From Antarcticimicrobium sp033791545 (GTDB lineage: Bacteria > Pseudomonadota > Alphaproteobacteria > Rhodobacterales > Rhodobacteraceae): 51,032 nt of DNA. Location of the stretch: NCBI GenBank assembly GCA_033791545.1, contig JASJGL010000047.1, positions 1 through 51,032 of the forward strand, in the 5' to 3' direction. Position numbers and translations under genes: made by a program. Below, one piece after another: positions 32,614 to 40,979 of this stretch; the first letter of the stretch is position 1, and the number at the start of each line of letters is the position of its first letter. The notes beneath the pieces are model-generated. The model was not told where the DNA came from. It searched no databases and saw only the letters and a list, made by a program, of their open reading frames with translations.

Positions 32614-33485
32614 TGGCCGCCGCTCCGAACCATCGCGCTTCCCCCCGCCGCGCCTCTCGCCGCCGCCTGCCTTGGGGCCAGATCGGCGCACATCTGGTCC
32701 TGTTGCTGCTGGCGGTGTTGTTCCTGTTCCCCTTCTACGTGATGCTGGTCACGTCCTTCCGCTCTCCCTCCGAACTCTTTACGCCAGAATTCCACCTGTT
32801 GCCGCAGGAGTTCACCGGGCTGAAATATTATATTGAATCGATCACCACCTCGCCGGTGCTCACCTTCATGAAGAATGGCGTGATCATCGCGTTGGGTATT
32901 CTCGTGATGCAAATCCTCACTGCCATCCCCTGCGCCTATGCGCTGGCCAAGTTCGAGTTCCGCGGTCGCAATCTGCTTCTAGCGCTCGTGATCTTCGCGC
33001 TCACGGTGCCCATTCAGGTCCCGGCGCTGCCGCTCTACCTCGGGCTCAACGCATTGGGCCTGCTCGATAGCTATTTCGCGGCCATGGCACCGTTTTTCCT
33101 CTCGGTCTTCGCCATTTTCCTGTTCCGCCAGAGCTTCAAATCCTACCCTGACGAGATCATTCAGGCCGCCCGGCTCGACGGGTTGTCAGAATGGGCAATC
33201 CTTTGGCGCATCGTCGTGCCCGGTTCGATCCCGGCCATTGCCGCCTTTGCGGTGTTCTCGATTACGACCCATTGGAACGACCTCTACTGGCCGCTGATCG
33301 TGATCCGCTCAAACGAACTGATGACCCCGCCGCTGGGGCTGGCAACCTTCGCCGATGTCGAGAGCGGCGAGAATTACGGCGCCCTGATGGCCACCGCCAC
33401 GATCCTCACCGCGCCGCTGATGCTCGTCTTCATGCTGGCACAGCGCCAGTTCGTCCGAGGCGTCACCATGACGGGCGTAAAGTGA
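32613..33485 (+). CDS. ABC sugar-type permease, subunit 2 (UgpE/MalG-like)
   Basis: 290 residues from the ATG at 32613. Six hydrophobic segments beginning HLVLLLLAVLFLFPFYVMLVTSF; the EAA loop reads IIQAARLDGLSEWAILWRIVVPGSIPAIAA. It pairs with the preceding permease. In the gap before the binding-protein gene an inverted repeat lies at 33553-33580. Confidence 0.9.
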   Translation: MAAAPNHRASPRRASRRRLPWGQIGAHLVLLLLAVLFLFPFYVMLVTSFRSPSELFTPEFHLLPQEFTGLKYYIESITTSPVLTFMKNGVIIALGILVMQILTAIPCAYALAKFEFRGRNLLLALVIFALTVPIQVPALPLYLGLNALGLLDSYFAAMAPFFLSVFAIFLFRQSFKSYPDEIIQAARLDGLSEWAILWRIVVPGSIPAIAAFAVFSITTHWNDLYWPLIVIRSNELMTPPLGLATFADVESGENYGALMATATILTAPLMLVFMLAQRQFVRGVTMTGVK

Positions 33486-33552
33486 GAGACGGGTGAGACG
33501 TAAGGATCGCCACAAGAATTCCGCCGTTCCCGCAAGGCCGGGGCGGCGTGGA

Positions 33553-33580
33553 CTGCGGGGTGGTGGCCCCCACCCCGCAG
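33553..33580 (+). other. strong hairpin before the binding-protein gene
   Basis: CTGCGGGGTGG (33553-33563) pairs with CCACCCCGCAG (33570-33580). No T-run follows. Such hairpins in ABC operons can stabilise one mRNA segment and raise the level of the binding protein. Confidence 0.55.
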
Positions 33581-33639
33581 ATGAGCTGCGGCACCGCCGC
33601 ATAACCTGGGGAACTTCCCCAAAGTCCGAGGACAAATCC

Positions 33640-34920
33640 ATGAGAACCTACCTCAGAACGGCTGCTCTGGCAGCCACCCTATCAGCCGGTGCTTTCGCCG
33701 CGCAAGCCGAAGTGACCATCGACGTGCTTCACGCCTGGCCGGGGCACCGCCATTTCCACGAAGACGTGGCCGAGGCCTTCATGGCGCAGCATCCCGATAT
33801 CAAGGTCAACTTCCTCGCCGCCGCCGAAAGCTATGACACCGAGCATCAGGCCGTGGTGCGCGATGCCGTGACAGGCAACCTGCCCGATATCGTCTTCTCC
33901 GGCTATCACCTACTGCCCGAGTTGATCCGCCAACTTCAGGCCCGCGGTCTTGATGTCCCGCTCGCGCCCTTCATCGACGCCGAAGGTGGCGACGGTTGGA
34001 TCTCGGCGAACTACGCCCCCTCGATGATCAACCTCACCACCGTCGAAGGTCAAATTTACGCCCTGCCCTTCAACGCCTCGACCCCGATCATCTTCTTCAA
34101 CAAGGATCTGATCGAACAAGCCGGTGGCGACGCCTCCAACCTGCCCGACACCTGGGACGGCTGGATCGAGCTTGCCGGCAAGATCGACGCGCTTGGCGAC
34201 ACCATCTCGGGCATGTCCTATTCCGTTGACGCCTGGCCTGACGACTGGCTCTGGCGCGCGCTGATCTCGCAGCAGGGCAAACCATTCATGGCCGAGGACG
34301 GCCAGAGCGTCGCCTGGGATAACGAGGTCGGAAAATCGGCGCTGGAGCTGGCCCGTCGGTTCGTCACCGAGGGCGGCATGGTCCAGATGGATTTCTCGCA
34401 GGCCCGTCAGCAGTTCGCCGCCGGCCTGACCGGTTTCACCATTCAATCGGTCAACTCCGCCCGCTCTTTCGAAGAGCTGGCCGGCGACAAGTTCACCGTC
34501 GGCACCGATATCTTCCCGGTGAGCAACAAGGACTCTGGCAAGGTGCCCACCGGCGGCAATGGCGGCCTGATCACCACGCAAGATCCAGAGCAGCAGGCAG
34601 CCGCCTGGGAATACATCAAGTTCGCCGCCAGCCCCGAAGGTCAGAAACTGGCCGTGCTTGGCTCCGGCTACATGCCCACCAACAAGCTCGCCATGGCGCC
34701 GGAATTGCTGGGCGATTTCTATGCCGCCAACCCGAACTGGGCCACCTCCCTGCGCCAACTTGACCGCGCCACGCCCTGGGCCGGCTATCCCGGCACCAAC
34801 GCCGTCGAAATCTGGCGCACCCAGCGCGACATCATCGCCGAGGTCATGTCCGGCGATCTCGACGTCGAGGACGGGTTGGAAGAACTGGCCGACGAAACCA
34901 ACAGCCTGATCGGCCGCTGA
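33640..34920 (+). CDS. extracellular solute-binding protein (UgpB-like, family 1)
   Basis: 426 residues from the ATG at 33640. Signal peptide TYLRTAALAATLSAGAFAAQA, then VTIDVLHAWPGHRHFHEDVAEAFMAQHPDIKVNF, the typical first strand and helix of type I sugar or glycerol-phosphate binding proteins. LPDIVFSGYHLLPELIRQL and LPFNASTPIIFFNKDLIEQAGG follow, then TGGNGGLITT in the second lobe. The ligand cannot be read from sequence; the phosphatase genes downstream favour a phosphorylated compound. A strong terminator follows at 34941-34971. Confidence 0.88.
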   Translation: MRTYLRTAALAATLSAGAFAAQAEVTIDVLHAWPGHRHFHEDVAEAFMAQHPDIKVNFLAAAESYDTEHQAVVRDAVTGNLPDIVFSGYHLLPELIRQLQARGLDVPLAPFIDAEGGDGWISANYAPSMINLTTVEGQIYALPFNASTPIIFFNKDLIEQAGGDASNLPDTWDGWIELAGKIDALGDTISGMSYSVDAWPDDWLWRALISQQGKPFMAEDGQSVAWDNEVGKSALELARRFVTEGGMVQMDFSQARQQFAAGLTGFTIQSVNSARSFEELAGDKFTVGTDIFPVSNKDSGKVPTGGNGGLITTQDPEQQAAAWEYIKFAASPEGQKLAVLGSGYMPTNKLAMAPELLGDFYAANPNWATSLRQLDRATPWAGYPGTNAVEIWRTQRDIIAEVMSGDLDVEDGLEELADETNSLIGR

Positions 34921-34940
34921 TTTCCACGCAGACACACCTG

Positions 34941-34971
34941 CCGGAGGCGTCCCCGCGCCGCCTCCGGTTTT
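34941..34971 (+). terminator. intrinsic terminator after the binding-protein gene
   Basis: CCGGAGGCG (34941-34949) pairs with CGCCTCCGG (34959-34967), followed by TTTT (34968-34971). Because the downstream genes appear to belong to the same pathway, it may only partly stop transcription and keep the enzymes at lower level than the binding protein. Confidence 0.75.
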
Positions 34972-35019
34972 CGCGCCCGGCGTCCCCGCCGGCACCACCA
35001 GCAAACAGAAAGACCCTTC

Positions 35020-35679
35020 GTGAAAGACGCCATATTTTTCGACTGTGACGGCGTGCTCGTCGACAGCGAGCCCCTCTCGGCGCGAACCACCGCCGATATT
35101 CTGGCCACGCATGGCATCGAGATGAGCTGGCAGGAGGCAAACGACATCTTCATCGGCAAGAGCATGAAAGACGCCCTCGCGCTCGTACACGCCTCCTGTG
35201 GTGTCTCTCTGCCCGCCTCTTTCGTCGAGGCGCATGAAGCCCTGCTTTTCCAACGCTTCGAAGCTGACCTCAGGCCGATCGACGGCATTGCCGCGCTGCT
35301 CTGCGAGATTGACCGCCCCCGCTGCATCACCTCCAACAGCACGCACAGGCGTCTCGCGGTGACGCTCTCCACCACCGGGCTCGGGGCGTTCTTCCAAGAA
35401 AACGTCTTCAGCGCCGAGGACGTGGCCCAAGGCAAGCCCGCGCCCGATCTCTTTCTCCACGCCGCCCGTGTCATGGGTGCAGACATCGCAAAATGCACCG
35501 TGATTGACGACAATGTTTCCGGCATTCAGGCCGCCATCGCAGCCGGGGCCCGCGCCATCGGCTTTACCGGCGGCAGCCATGTCGCGTGGGATCAGGCTGA
35601 CCGCCTGCATGCCGCCGGGGCCTGTTGCGTCGCCGCAAACGCCCCTGCGTTGCTCTCGGCCCTGCGCGCCGCGGCGTGA
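35020..35679 (+). CDS. HAD-family phosphatase (subfamily IA)
   Basis: 219 residues from a GTG at 35020. All four HAD motifs are present: FFDCDGVLVDSE (nucleophile Asp8, Asp10), SNS in ITSNSTHRRL, Lys in GKPAPDLFLHAA, and the acidic pair in VIDDNVSGIQAA. The helical cap follows motif I, as in beta-phosphoglucomutase and sugar or glycolate phosphatases. Probable role: removal of phosphate from the imported compound or its cleavage product. Weak ribosome-binding site. It lies after the SBP terminator and 34 bases before the PHP gene. Confidence 0.85.
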   Translation: MKDAIFFDCDGVLVDSEPLSARTTADILATHGIEMSWQEANDIFIGKSMKDALALVHASCGVSLPASFVEAHEALLFQRFEADLRPIDGIAALLCEIDRPRCITSNSTHRRLAVTLSTTGLGAFFQENVFSAEDVAQGKPAPDLFLHAARVMGADIAKCTVIDDNVSGIQAAIAAGARAIGFTGGSHVAWDQADRLHAAGACCVAANAPALLSALRAAA

Positions 35680-35713
35680 TCACACCCCAATCCCCCACAA
35701 GGAAACCAAACGC

Positions 35714-36616
35714 ATGACTGATTTCTCCCTTTTCTCTGCCCCCGGTCCCTTTCTGAAGGGTAATATCCACACCCATTCCAACCGCTCTGACGGGGCTCTG
35801 CCGCCCGAAGAGGTCGCGCTGCGCTATCGGGCGGCGGGCTACGACTTCCTGTCGCTCACGGATCATTTCCTGCCAGACTTCGATTTCCCGCTCACCGATA
35901 TCTCGGCCCTTCGGAGCGAGACGTTTACCCCCCTGCTCGGTGCCGAACTGCACGCGCCACGCACCGAGATGAGCGAATTGTGGCATCTCGTCGCCGTCGG
36001 CCTGCCCGCCGACTTTGCGCCGACCTCTGCCGGAGAAGACGGCCCGGCGCTCGCCCGGCGGGCCCATACCGCGGGCGCCTTCGTCGGCATCGCGCATCCG
36101 GCTTGGTATCAGCTTTCAATGGAGGATGCTGAAACCCTGGTCGAACATGCCGACGCGGTCGAAATCTATAATCACGGCTGCCATATCATGCACGACAAGG
36201 GCGACGGCGCCTATATGCTTGACGGTCTGGCCGACAAGGGGCACCGACTGCTCGCCTATGCCTGTGACGACGCCCATTTCAAAACCCCCGATTTCGGCGG
36301 CGGCTGGATCGAGCTGAAAGCGCCCGACCGCAGCCCCGAAGCCATTCTCGAGGCGCTGAAACAGGGCCGGTTCTATTCCACCCAAGGCCCCACGATCCAT
36401 AATCTGGACATGACCAGCGCAGGGCTTACTGTCGAATGCAGCCCGGCCAGCGGCATTCTGGTGATCGGGCAAGGCTATCAGCACGGCTATCGCTTTGAAC
36501 AAGGCATCAGCCACGCCACCATTCCGCTGGATGGCCTTGAAGGCAGCCCATGGCTGCGTGTTATCGTGTTCGGAACCGATGGCAAGCGGGCCTGGACCAA
36601 CCCGTATTGGATGTAA
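35714..36616 (+). CDS. PHP-domain phosphoesterase
   Basis: 300 residues from the ATG at 35714. Metal-site motifs of the PHP family: HTHSNRSDG (His19, His21, Asp26), SLTDHF (Asp50, His51), GIAHPAW, and YACDDAH in the C-terminal half. These amidohydrolase-like enzymes use a two- or three-metal site to hydrolyse phosphomonoesters or cyclic diesters. The C-terminal beta part (GRFYSTQGPTIHNLDMTSAGLTVECS) is a separate small domain of unknown role seen in this subgroup. With the HAD enzyme it would give two dephosphorylation steps in the operon. Confidence 0.85.
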   Translation: MTDFSLFSAPGPFLKGNIHTHSNRSDGALPPEEVALRYRAAGYDFLSLTDHFLPDFDFPLTDISALRSETFTPLLGAELHAPRTEMSELWHLVAVGLPADFAPTSAGEDGPALARRAHTAGAFVGIAHPAWYQLSMEDAETLVEHADAVEIYNHGCHIMHDKGDGAYMLDGLADKGHRLLAYACDDAHFKTPDFGGGWIELKAPDRSPEAILEALKQGRFYSTQGPTIHNLDMTSAGLTVECSPASGILVIGQGYQHGYRFEQGISHATIPLDGLEGSPWLRVIVFGTDGKRAWTNPYWM

Positions 36617-36669
36617 GCAAAACGGCTCAGGGGCGTCTGCGGGCGCCCCGCCTCGAAAAGGAAGACCCC

Positions 36670-37440
36670 ATGCAGGAGAACCACCCGTTCGGGCATAACG
36701 TCTTGACCGGCATCGAGGCCAGCCGCGGCGATCTGCCCGAGGCCCTAGCGCGGATCGCCGATTTCATCCTGCGAGAGCCCGAAGTCGCGGTGCGCGCCTC
36801 GATGGCCGAATTGGCCGATCTCAGCGGCAGCGGCGAGGCCAGCATCGTGCGCTTTTATCGCCGCCTCGGCTTTGACAGCTTCCCAGATCTCAAGATCGCG
36901 CTGGCCTCTGACATCGCCTATCGCGGCCATGCCGACCCCGGCGCGCACGATCTTGGCACCCGCATAGCCGAGGCGCTGCGCGCCGTCATCGACGCCCCGC
37001 AGCGCGATGAGTTGCGCCAAGTCGCCCAGCGGATGGTGGCGGCGCGGCATGTCGATATCTTCGGCTCGGGGCTCTCCGGGATGATCGCCGGGATGTTTGC
37101 CTATCGCCTGTCCTGGCTCGGGCTGGTGGCGCGCAGTTTTCAGGATCCGGTCGAAACCGTCGAGGTGGCGGGCGCCCTCGATACGCGCTCGGTCTTCGTC
37201 ACCATTTCGGAAACCGGACTTACCGCCCATACCCGCCATATGCTCACCCTCGCGGGCGAGCGCGGGGCCTATCGCGTCGCGGTCTCGGGCCGCCGCATCG
37301 CCGAGTTGAACAAGCTCTGTGATACGGTACTGATTGCCCCTCCCCTCTCGCCGCTGCCCGAACGCGGTGAACTCAGCCCCGCCATCGCCAAGATCGTTCT
37401 TTGTGAACTCATCGCCGACGAGATTGAACGATTGCCGTGA
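36670..37440 (+). CDS. RpiR/MurR-family transcriptional regulator
   Basis: 256 residues from the ATG at 36670. Residues about 12-80 are the RpiR helix-turn-helix (LPEALARIADFILREPE, MAELADLSGSGEASIVRFYRRLGF). Residues about 120-240 are a SIS domain (VDIFGSGLSGMIAGMFAYRLS, then FVTISETGLTAHTRHM), which binds phosphorylated sugars. It most likely responds to the phosphorylated intermediate made or imported by this operon and binds the direct repeats at 30433-30480. Last gene of the unit. Confidence 0.9.
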   Translation: MQENHPFGHNVLTGIEASRGDLPEALARIADFILREPEVAVRASMAELADLSGSGEASIVRFYRRLGFDSFPDLKIALASDIAYRGHADPGAHDLGTRIAEALRAVIDAPQRDELRQVAQRMVAARHVDIFGSGLSGMIAGMFAYRLSWLGLVARSFQDPVETVEVAGALDTRSVFVTISETGLTAHTRHMLTLAGERGAYRVAVSGRRIAELNKLCDTVLIAPPLSPLPERGELSPAIAKIVLCELIADEIERLP

Positions 37441-37813
37441 ACCGCGATCCGCTCTGCTCAGATGCCTTCGCGCCCATCAAAGGGCGCAACAATGCGACAC
37501 GACATCCTGACCTGACGAATCCGGAAAATTCAACGCGTGGTGCAGCAGATCGCCGCTGTCAGCGTCCAGCGCGCTTTCCCCTTGTCCCCCCAAGAGAAAC
37601 CTTCTCTTCCTTTGTCAGAAGAGCATAGACGCCCGCCCGATCCGAACCGATCGCGGCTGCAAAGCGTCGGCGAGTGTAAAATTCTCCATAAGCCCCGCGA
37701 CTTGAGCATGCTCGACCCATACCATTTCAAGAGCCATATTGACCCACATCTCAGGAGCACATTAGTCTTTTTTCCAAGTGCAGAAATTTTGCTGTGTTTT
37801 GGGAGAGTAAAAA
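37441..37813. other. 373-base gap before the large RTX gene
   Basis: No gene. A short hairpin GCGCCC (37470-37475) with GGGCGC (37482-37487) follows the RpiR stop. A weak promoter-like pair, TTGACC (37739-37744) and ATTAGT (37761-37766), lies before the RTX gene. The DNA here is richer in A+T than its surroundings. Confidence 0.4.
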
Positions 37814-40480
37814 GTGATTCTGAAAGAAAAAGTAGATCAATCCATCATCGCTCCGGTCGGAGCTGGGAGCAATTTCGGTGAAGTCATTGGCCTGAAAGGC
37901 GGCGGCTTCATGGTCGTGTGGACCCAGTTGGTTGTTGATATCCTCCCGATTGCGGGCGTCGATGACACCAACGGCACCGCCGTTCTGGGGCGCATCTTCG
38001 GCGCAAATGGAAAACCCAGTGGAGAGGTTTTCCAGATCAACGAAAAAACCGAGGGCGGCCAGGGCAAGATTGATCTGACCTTGCTCAAGGACGGCAATGT
38101 CGTCGTGGCGTGGACAGATGGCCCCGGGATCAAAGACTTTGACATTGATGCCCGTGCCGCCATCGTCTCGCCCAAGGGCAAGATCGTGGTCACGGAATTC
38201 GAACTCGCCAAAAGCACCACGGGCGAGCAGCAATTGCCGCAGGTCGATGCGCTGAAGGACGGCGGGTTTCAGGCCGCATGGCTGGACGAGCAGGAGGGAT
38301 ACGGCGACCGCTGGTTCACCCAGGCCTTTGACGCCAAGGGCAAGCGCGTCGGTCCGGAACTGCCGCTCGATACCGATGGTGGCGAGGATGCCAACCTGAT
38401 CGCATTGGGAAACGGGGTCAAAATCCTGACCGGCAGCATGTGGAACACTGACATTTTTGCCTGGTCCGGCACCAAGACCGAGCAACCTTATCCCACGCTC
38501 GACTACAAGGTTCTCGCGAACCGCGATATCCATACGATCCCCGGAGAAGGCCACACCGGCTTTGAAAGCGACGCGGCAGCGGCCGGCGACAGCAGGTTTG
38601 CCGTGATCCGGCAGGATGCCTCGGGCGTCAAACTCAGCTTTTTCGAAGTGGATCCCGATGGTTCCTTCGACAAGGTTGACGTGGCCCCCTTCGATGTGGC
38701 TGCACCGACTTATGCGAGCCGGGGCAACGACGTGACGCTGTGGGATTTCTACACCGATAATCCCTCGGGCTATGCCTCGGTGCCCACCTATTTCCGCCCT
38801 TTCACCGAGTTGGTGGAGTTGAAGGGCGGCAACCTGCTCGCGCTCTGGTCTGTGGTGACCGAGGGCGACTCCGACGCGACCGCGCGGTTTTCGATCTATG
38901 CCCAAGCTTTCTCCGGCGAAGGCACCCCGCTGGGCGAGCGGCAGGAGGTCGAAAGCAACCTCAAACCCTCGGCCGCGATCGGCATCAACTGGCCCTTTGC
39001 GGCTCAGGGCAAAAACGGGGACATCTTCCTCGGGTATACGGTCGAAACAGACCGCAACGGCGAAGGCACACGCGAAATCGGAGGCGGCGTCTACAGGCTG
39101 ACGCTGCCAAAGCCGGACATGAAATCCAGCAAAGGCGACGACACGCTTTACGGATCATCGAAGGGCGACAAGATCTCGGGCGGCCCGGGCGATGATGTTG
39201 TTTTCGGTTTTGGCGGCGATGACGTGATCGACTTCAGCACGGGCGGCGAACGCATTTTTGGCGGTGCCGGTAATGATCGCTTCGTGACCGAAAGCCTGAA
39301 GGATTTCCAAGGGGCTGGTGCCGTGATCCCGGTGATCGACGGCGGCGACGGAACCGATCTTTTGGATCTGCGCGGCCTGCCATACGGCGCAGATCTTGGG
39401 CAATCCTGGCTTTATATCCGCGACGGTTACGGCAGTGGGAAACTGCGCAATATCGAACAGGTCGTGATGACCGATTACGATGACAAAGCCTTTATCGGCA
39501 ACAACCGCTATGGCCTCCAACTTGAAAAGGTCTGGCTGATGGGGGGCGATGACACGGCTCATGCCACTTCCGGCACCTACCAGATCGACGGAGGCAAGGG
39601 TTTTGACAGCGTCGATTTCTACCTTAACAAAGAGGACATGGACGTCACCAAGGTGGGCAAAGCCAAATACGTGGTCACCTACGAAGACCCGACCGGCGCA
39701 GATTATAATTTCAAGGTGACGTTGACCAAAGTCGAATTGCTGAAATTCATCGACGGCACGGAAATGAAGCTGGGCGCGACCAAGGGGCTGAAGGTACCCA
39801 ACGAGGTCGATTTCGGAGGGCTGCCCGGCAAGGATGGCAATGGCGGCAACAACACGCTGATCGGGACCGGAAAAGACGAACGCTTTGACGCCGGTGGCGG
39901 CAACGACACGGTGCGCGCCAAGGGCGGCGCAGATCAACTGCTGGGCGGCGCGGGCAAGGACAAGCTGTTTGGCGATGACGGGGACGACTTTATCCTCGGC
40001 GGGGCCGGCAATGACAAGCTGTACGGCGGTGACGGTTCCGACACATTGGACGGCGGCGCCGGCAACGACGTAATCCGCGGCGACGCGGGCGATGACGAAC
40101 TCATCGGCGGCGCGGGCAATGACAAGCTCTTTGCCGGCAATGGCTCCATCACGGGCGATACCCTGATCGGAGGGGCCGGCAATGACACGATGACGGCAGG
40201 CGACGGCAGGGACACATTCGAGTTTTCCACCGGGATGGGAAAGGACAAGATCCTCAAGTTCGATGCCGTCGCCACAGCAAAAAATGGCTATTCCGCAGAC
40301 ATGCTGCAGTTCGAATACAGGGCCTTTGACCCGGATATTTACGACGGCAAGTCCTTTGTCGACAAATACGCCTCGGTCGAGGGCAAGAACATCGTGTTCG
40401 ATCTGCCGGGCAAGGACAGCCTTACGCTGGTAGGGGTGACCGATCTGGATGCGGTTGCGCAGACCGTGTTCCTTTATTAG
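37814..40480 (+). CDS. large RTX (Ca2+-binding) secreted protein
   Basis: 888 residues from a GTG at 37814 with GGGAG upstream. Residues 1 to about 430 carry several strand-rich units (GGFMVVWTQL, FGANGKPSGEVFQIN, DGNVVVAWTDG, GGFQAAWLDEQEG) that look like beta-propeller-type repeats. RTX nonapeptides begin near 436 (GDDTLYGSSKGDKISGG) and again from about 677 to 800 (GGNDTVRAKGGADQLLGGAGKDKLFGDDGDDFILGG). The middle block and the last 80 residues lack repeats. No Sec signal, so type I secretion is expected. Possible adhesin, enzyme or matrix protein; no catalytic motif was found. No T1SS gene is nearby. Confidence 0.88.
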   Translation: MILKEKVDQSIIAPVGAGSNFGEVIGLKGGGFMVVWTQLVVDILPIAGVDDTNGTAVLGRIFGANGKPSGEVFQINEKTEGGQGKIDLTLLKDGNVVVAWTDGPGIKDFDIDARAAIVSPKGKIVVTEFELAKSTTGEQQLPQVDALKDGGFQAAWLDEQEGYGDRWFTQAFDAKGKRVGPELPLDTDGGEDANLIALGNGVKILTGSMWNTDIFAWSGTKTEQPYPTLDYKVLANRDIHTIPGEGHTGFESDAAAAGDSRFAVIRQDASGVKLSFFEVDPDGSFDKVDVAPFDVAAPTYASRGNDVTLWDFYTDNPSGYASVPTYFRPFTELVELKGGNLLALWSVVTEGDSDATARFSIYAQAFSGEGTPLGERQEVESNLKPSAAIGINWPFAAQGKNGDIFLGYTVETDRNGEGTREIGGGVYRLTLPKPDMKSSKGDDTLYGSSKGDKISGGPGDDVVFGFGGDDVIDFSTGGERIFGGAGNDRFVTESLKDFQGAGAVIPVIDGGDGTDLLDLRGLPYGADLGQSWLYIRDGYGSGKLRNIEQVVMTDYDDKAFIGNNRYGLQLEKVWLMGGDDTAHATSGTYQIDGGKGFDSVDFYLNKEDMDVTKVGKAKYVVTYEDPTGADYNFKVTLTKVELLKFIDGTEMKLGATKGLKVPNEVDFGGLPGKDGNGGNNTLIGTGKDERFDAGGGNDTVRAKGGADQLLGGAGKDKLFGDDGDDFILGGAGNDKLYGGDGSDTLDGGAGNDVIRGDAGDDELIGGAGNDKLFAGNGSITGDTLIGGAGNDTMTAGDGRDTFEFSTGMGKDKILKFDAVATAKNGYSADMLQFEYRAFDPDIYDGKSFVDKYASVEGKNIVFDLPGKDSLTLVGVTDLDAVAQTVFLY

Positions 40481-40714
40481 CGGAACCATGCGGTCAGCTT
40501 CGGAAGATATTGCAACAACAGTAGGAAACGGGCTGGATGTGCCCCCGGACTTCGGGACCGGGGCCACACCGGCCCATATAAACGGGCTGCATGAATCGCT
40601 CGGCCATCCGAAAACACTGCCGCGGCGCAGAATGAAAATCGTTTCAGCGTCCAGCACGGCCATCGCAGCGCACAATCAGCGCGTCTTCTAGACACTCCGC
40701 CACGAGAGGTCGCG

Positions 40715-40758
40715 ATGACTGCGACTGGTGACTGCGACTGGTGACTGGTGACTGCGAC
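40715..40758 (+). repeat. short tandem repeat (about 13-base unit)
   Basis: GTGACTGCGACTG-type units: the array reads ATGACTGCGACTG, GTGACTGCGACTG, a truncated GTGACTG, and GTGACTGCGACG. It is local and irregular, consistent with slippage. Confidence 0.7.
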
Positions 40759-40887
40759 GCAAGCGAAGTCAGAACGCATATCTCTGCGCTCAACTTCTGC
40801 CTTGATAATGGCGCGCTGAAACCGCGGCATCCCAACCAGAAGCCCACGAACACCTACCGCCCGAACACAACCTCAGATCTTAGCACT

Positions 40888-40917
40888 TTGACAAACCCGC
40901 GTGATACAACCTAGGCT
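40888..40917 (+). promoter_or_regulatory. candidate sigma-70 promoter of the orphan low-G+C gene
   Basis: TTGACA at 40888-40893 is a perfect -35. TAGGCT at 40912-40917, with an 18-base spacer, is a fair -10. It lies about 65 bases before the ATG at 40980. Confidence 0.45.
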
Positions 40918-40979
40918 GGAATTATGGCTACGATAAAAGCCCCCGACACTTGAGGGCTGCTAGATGAAAGTTGAATACA

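Larger units (their letters stand above)
40481..40979. other. 499-base gap with a short tandem repeat
   Basis: No supported gene. It holds the tandem repeat at 40715-40758, a sigma-70-like promoter at 40888-40917, and an 11-codon frame starting at 40964 that overlaps the next gene. Confidence 0.5.
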
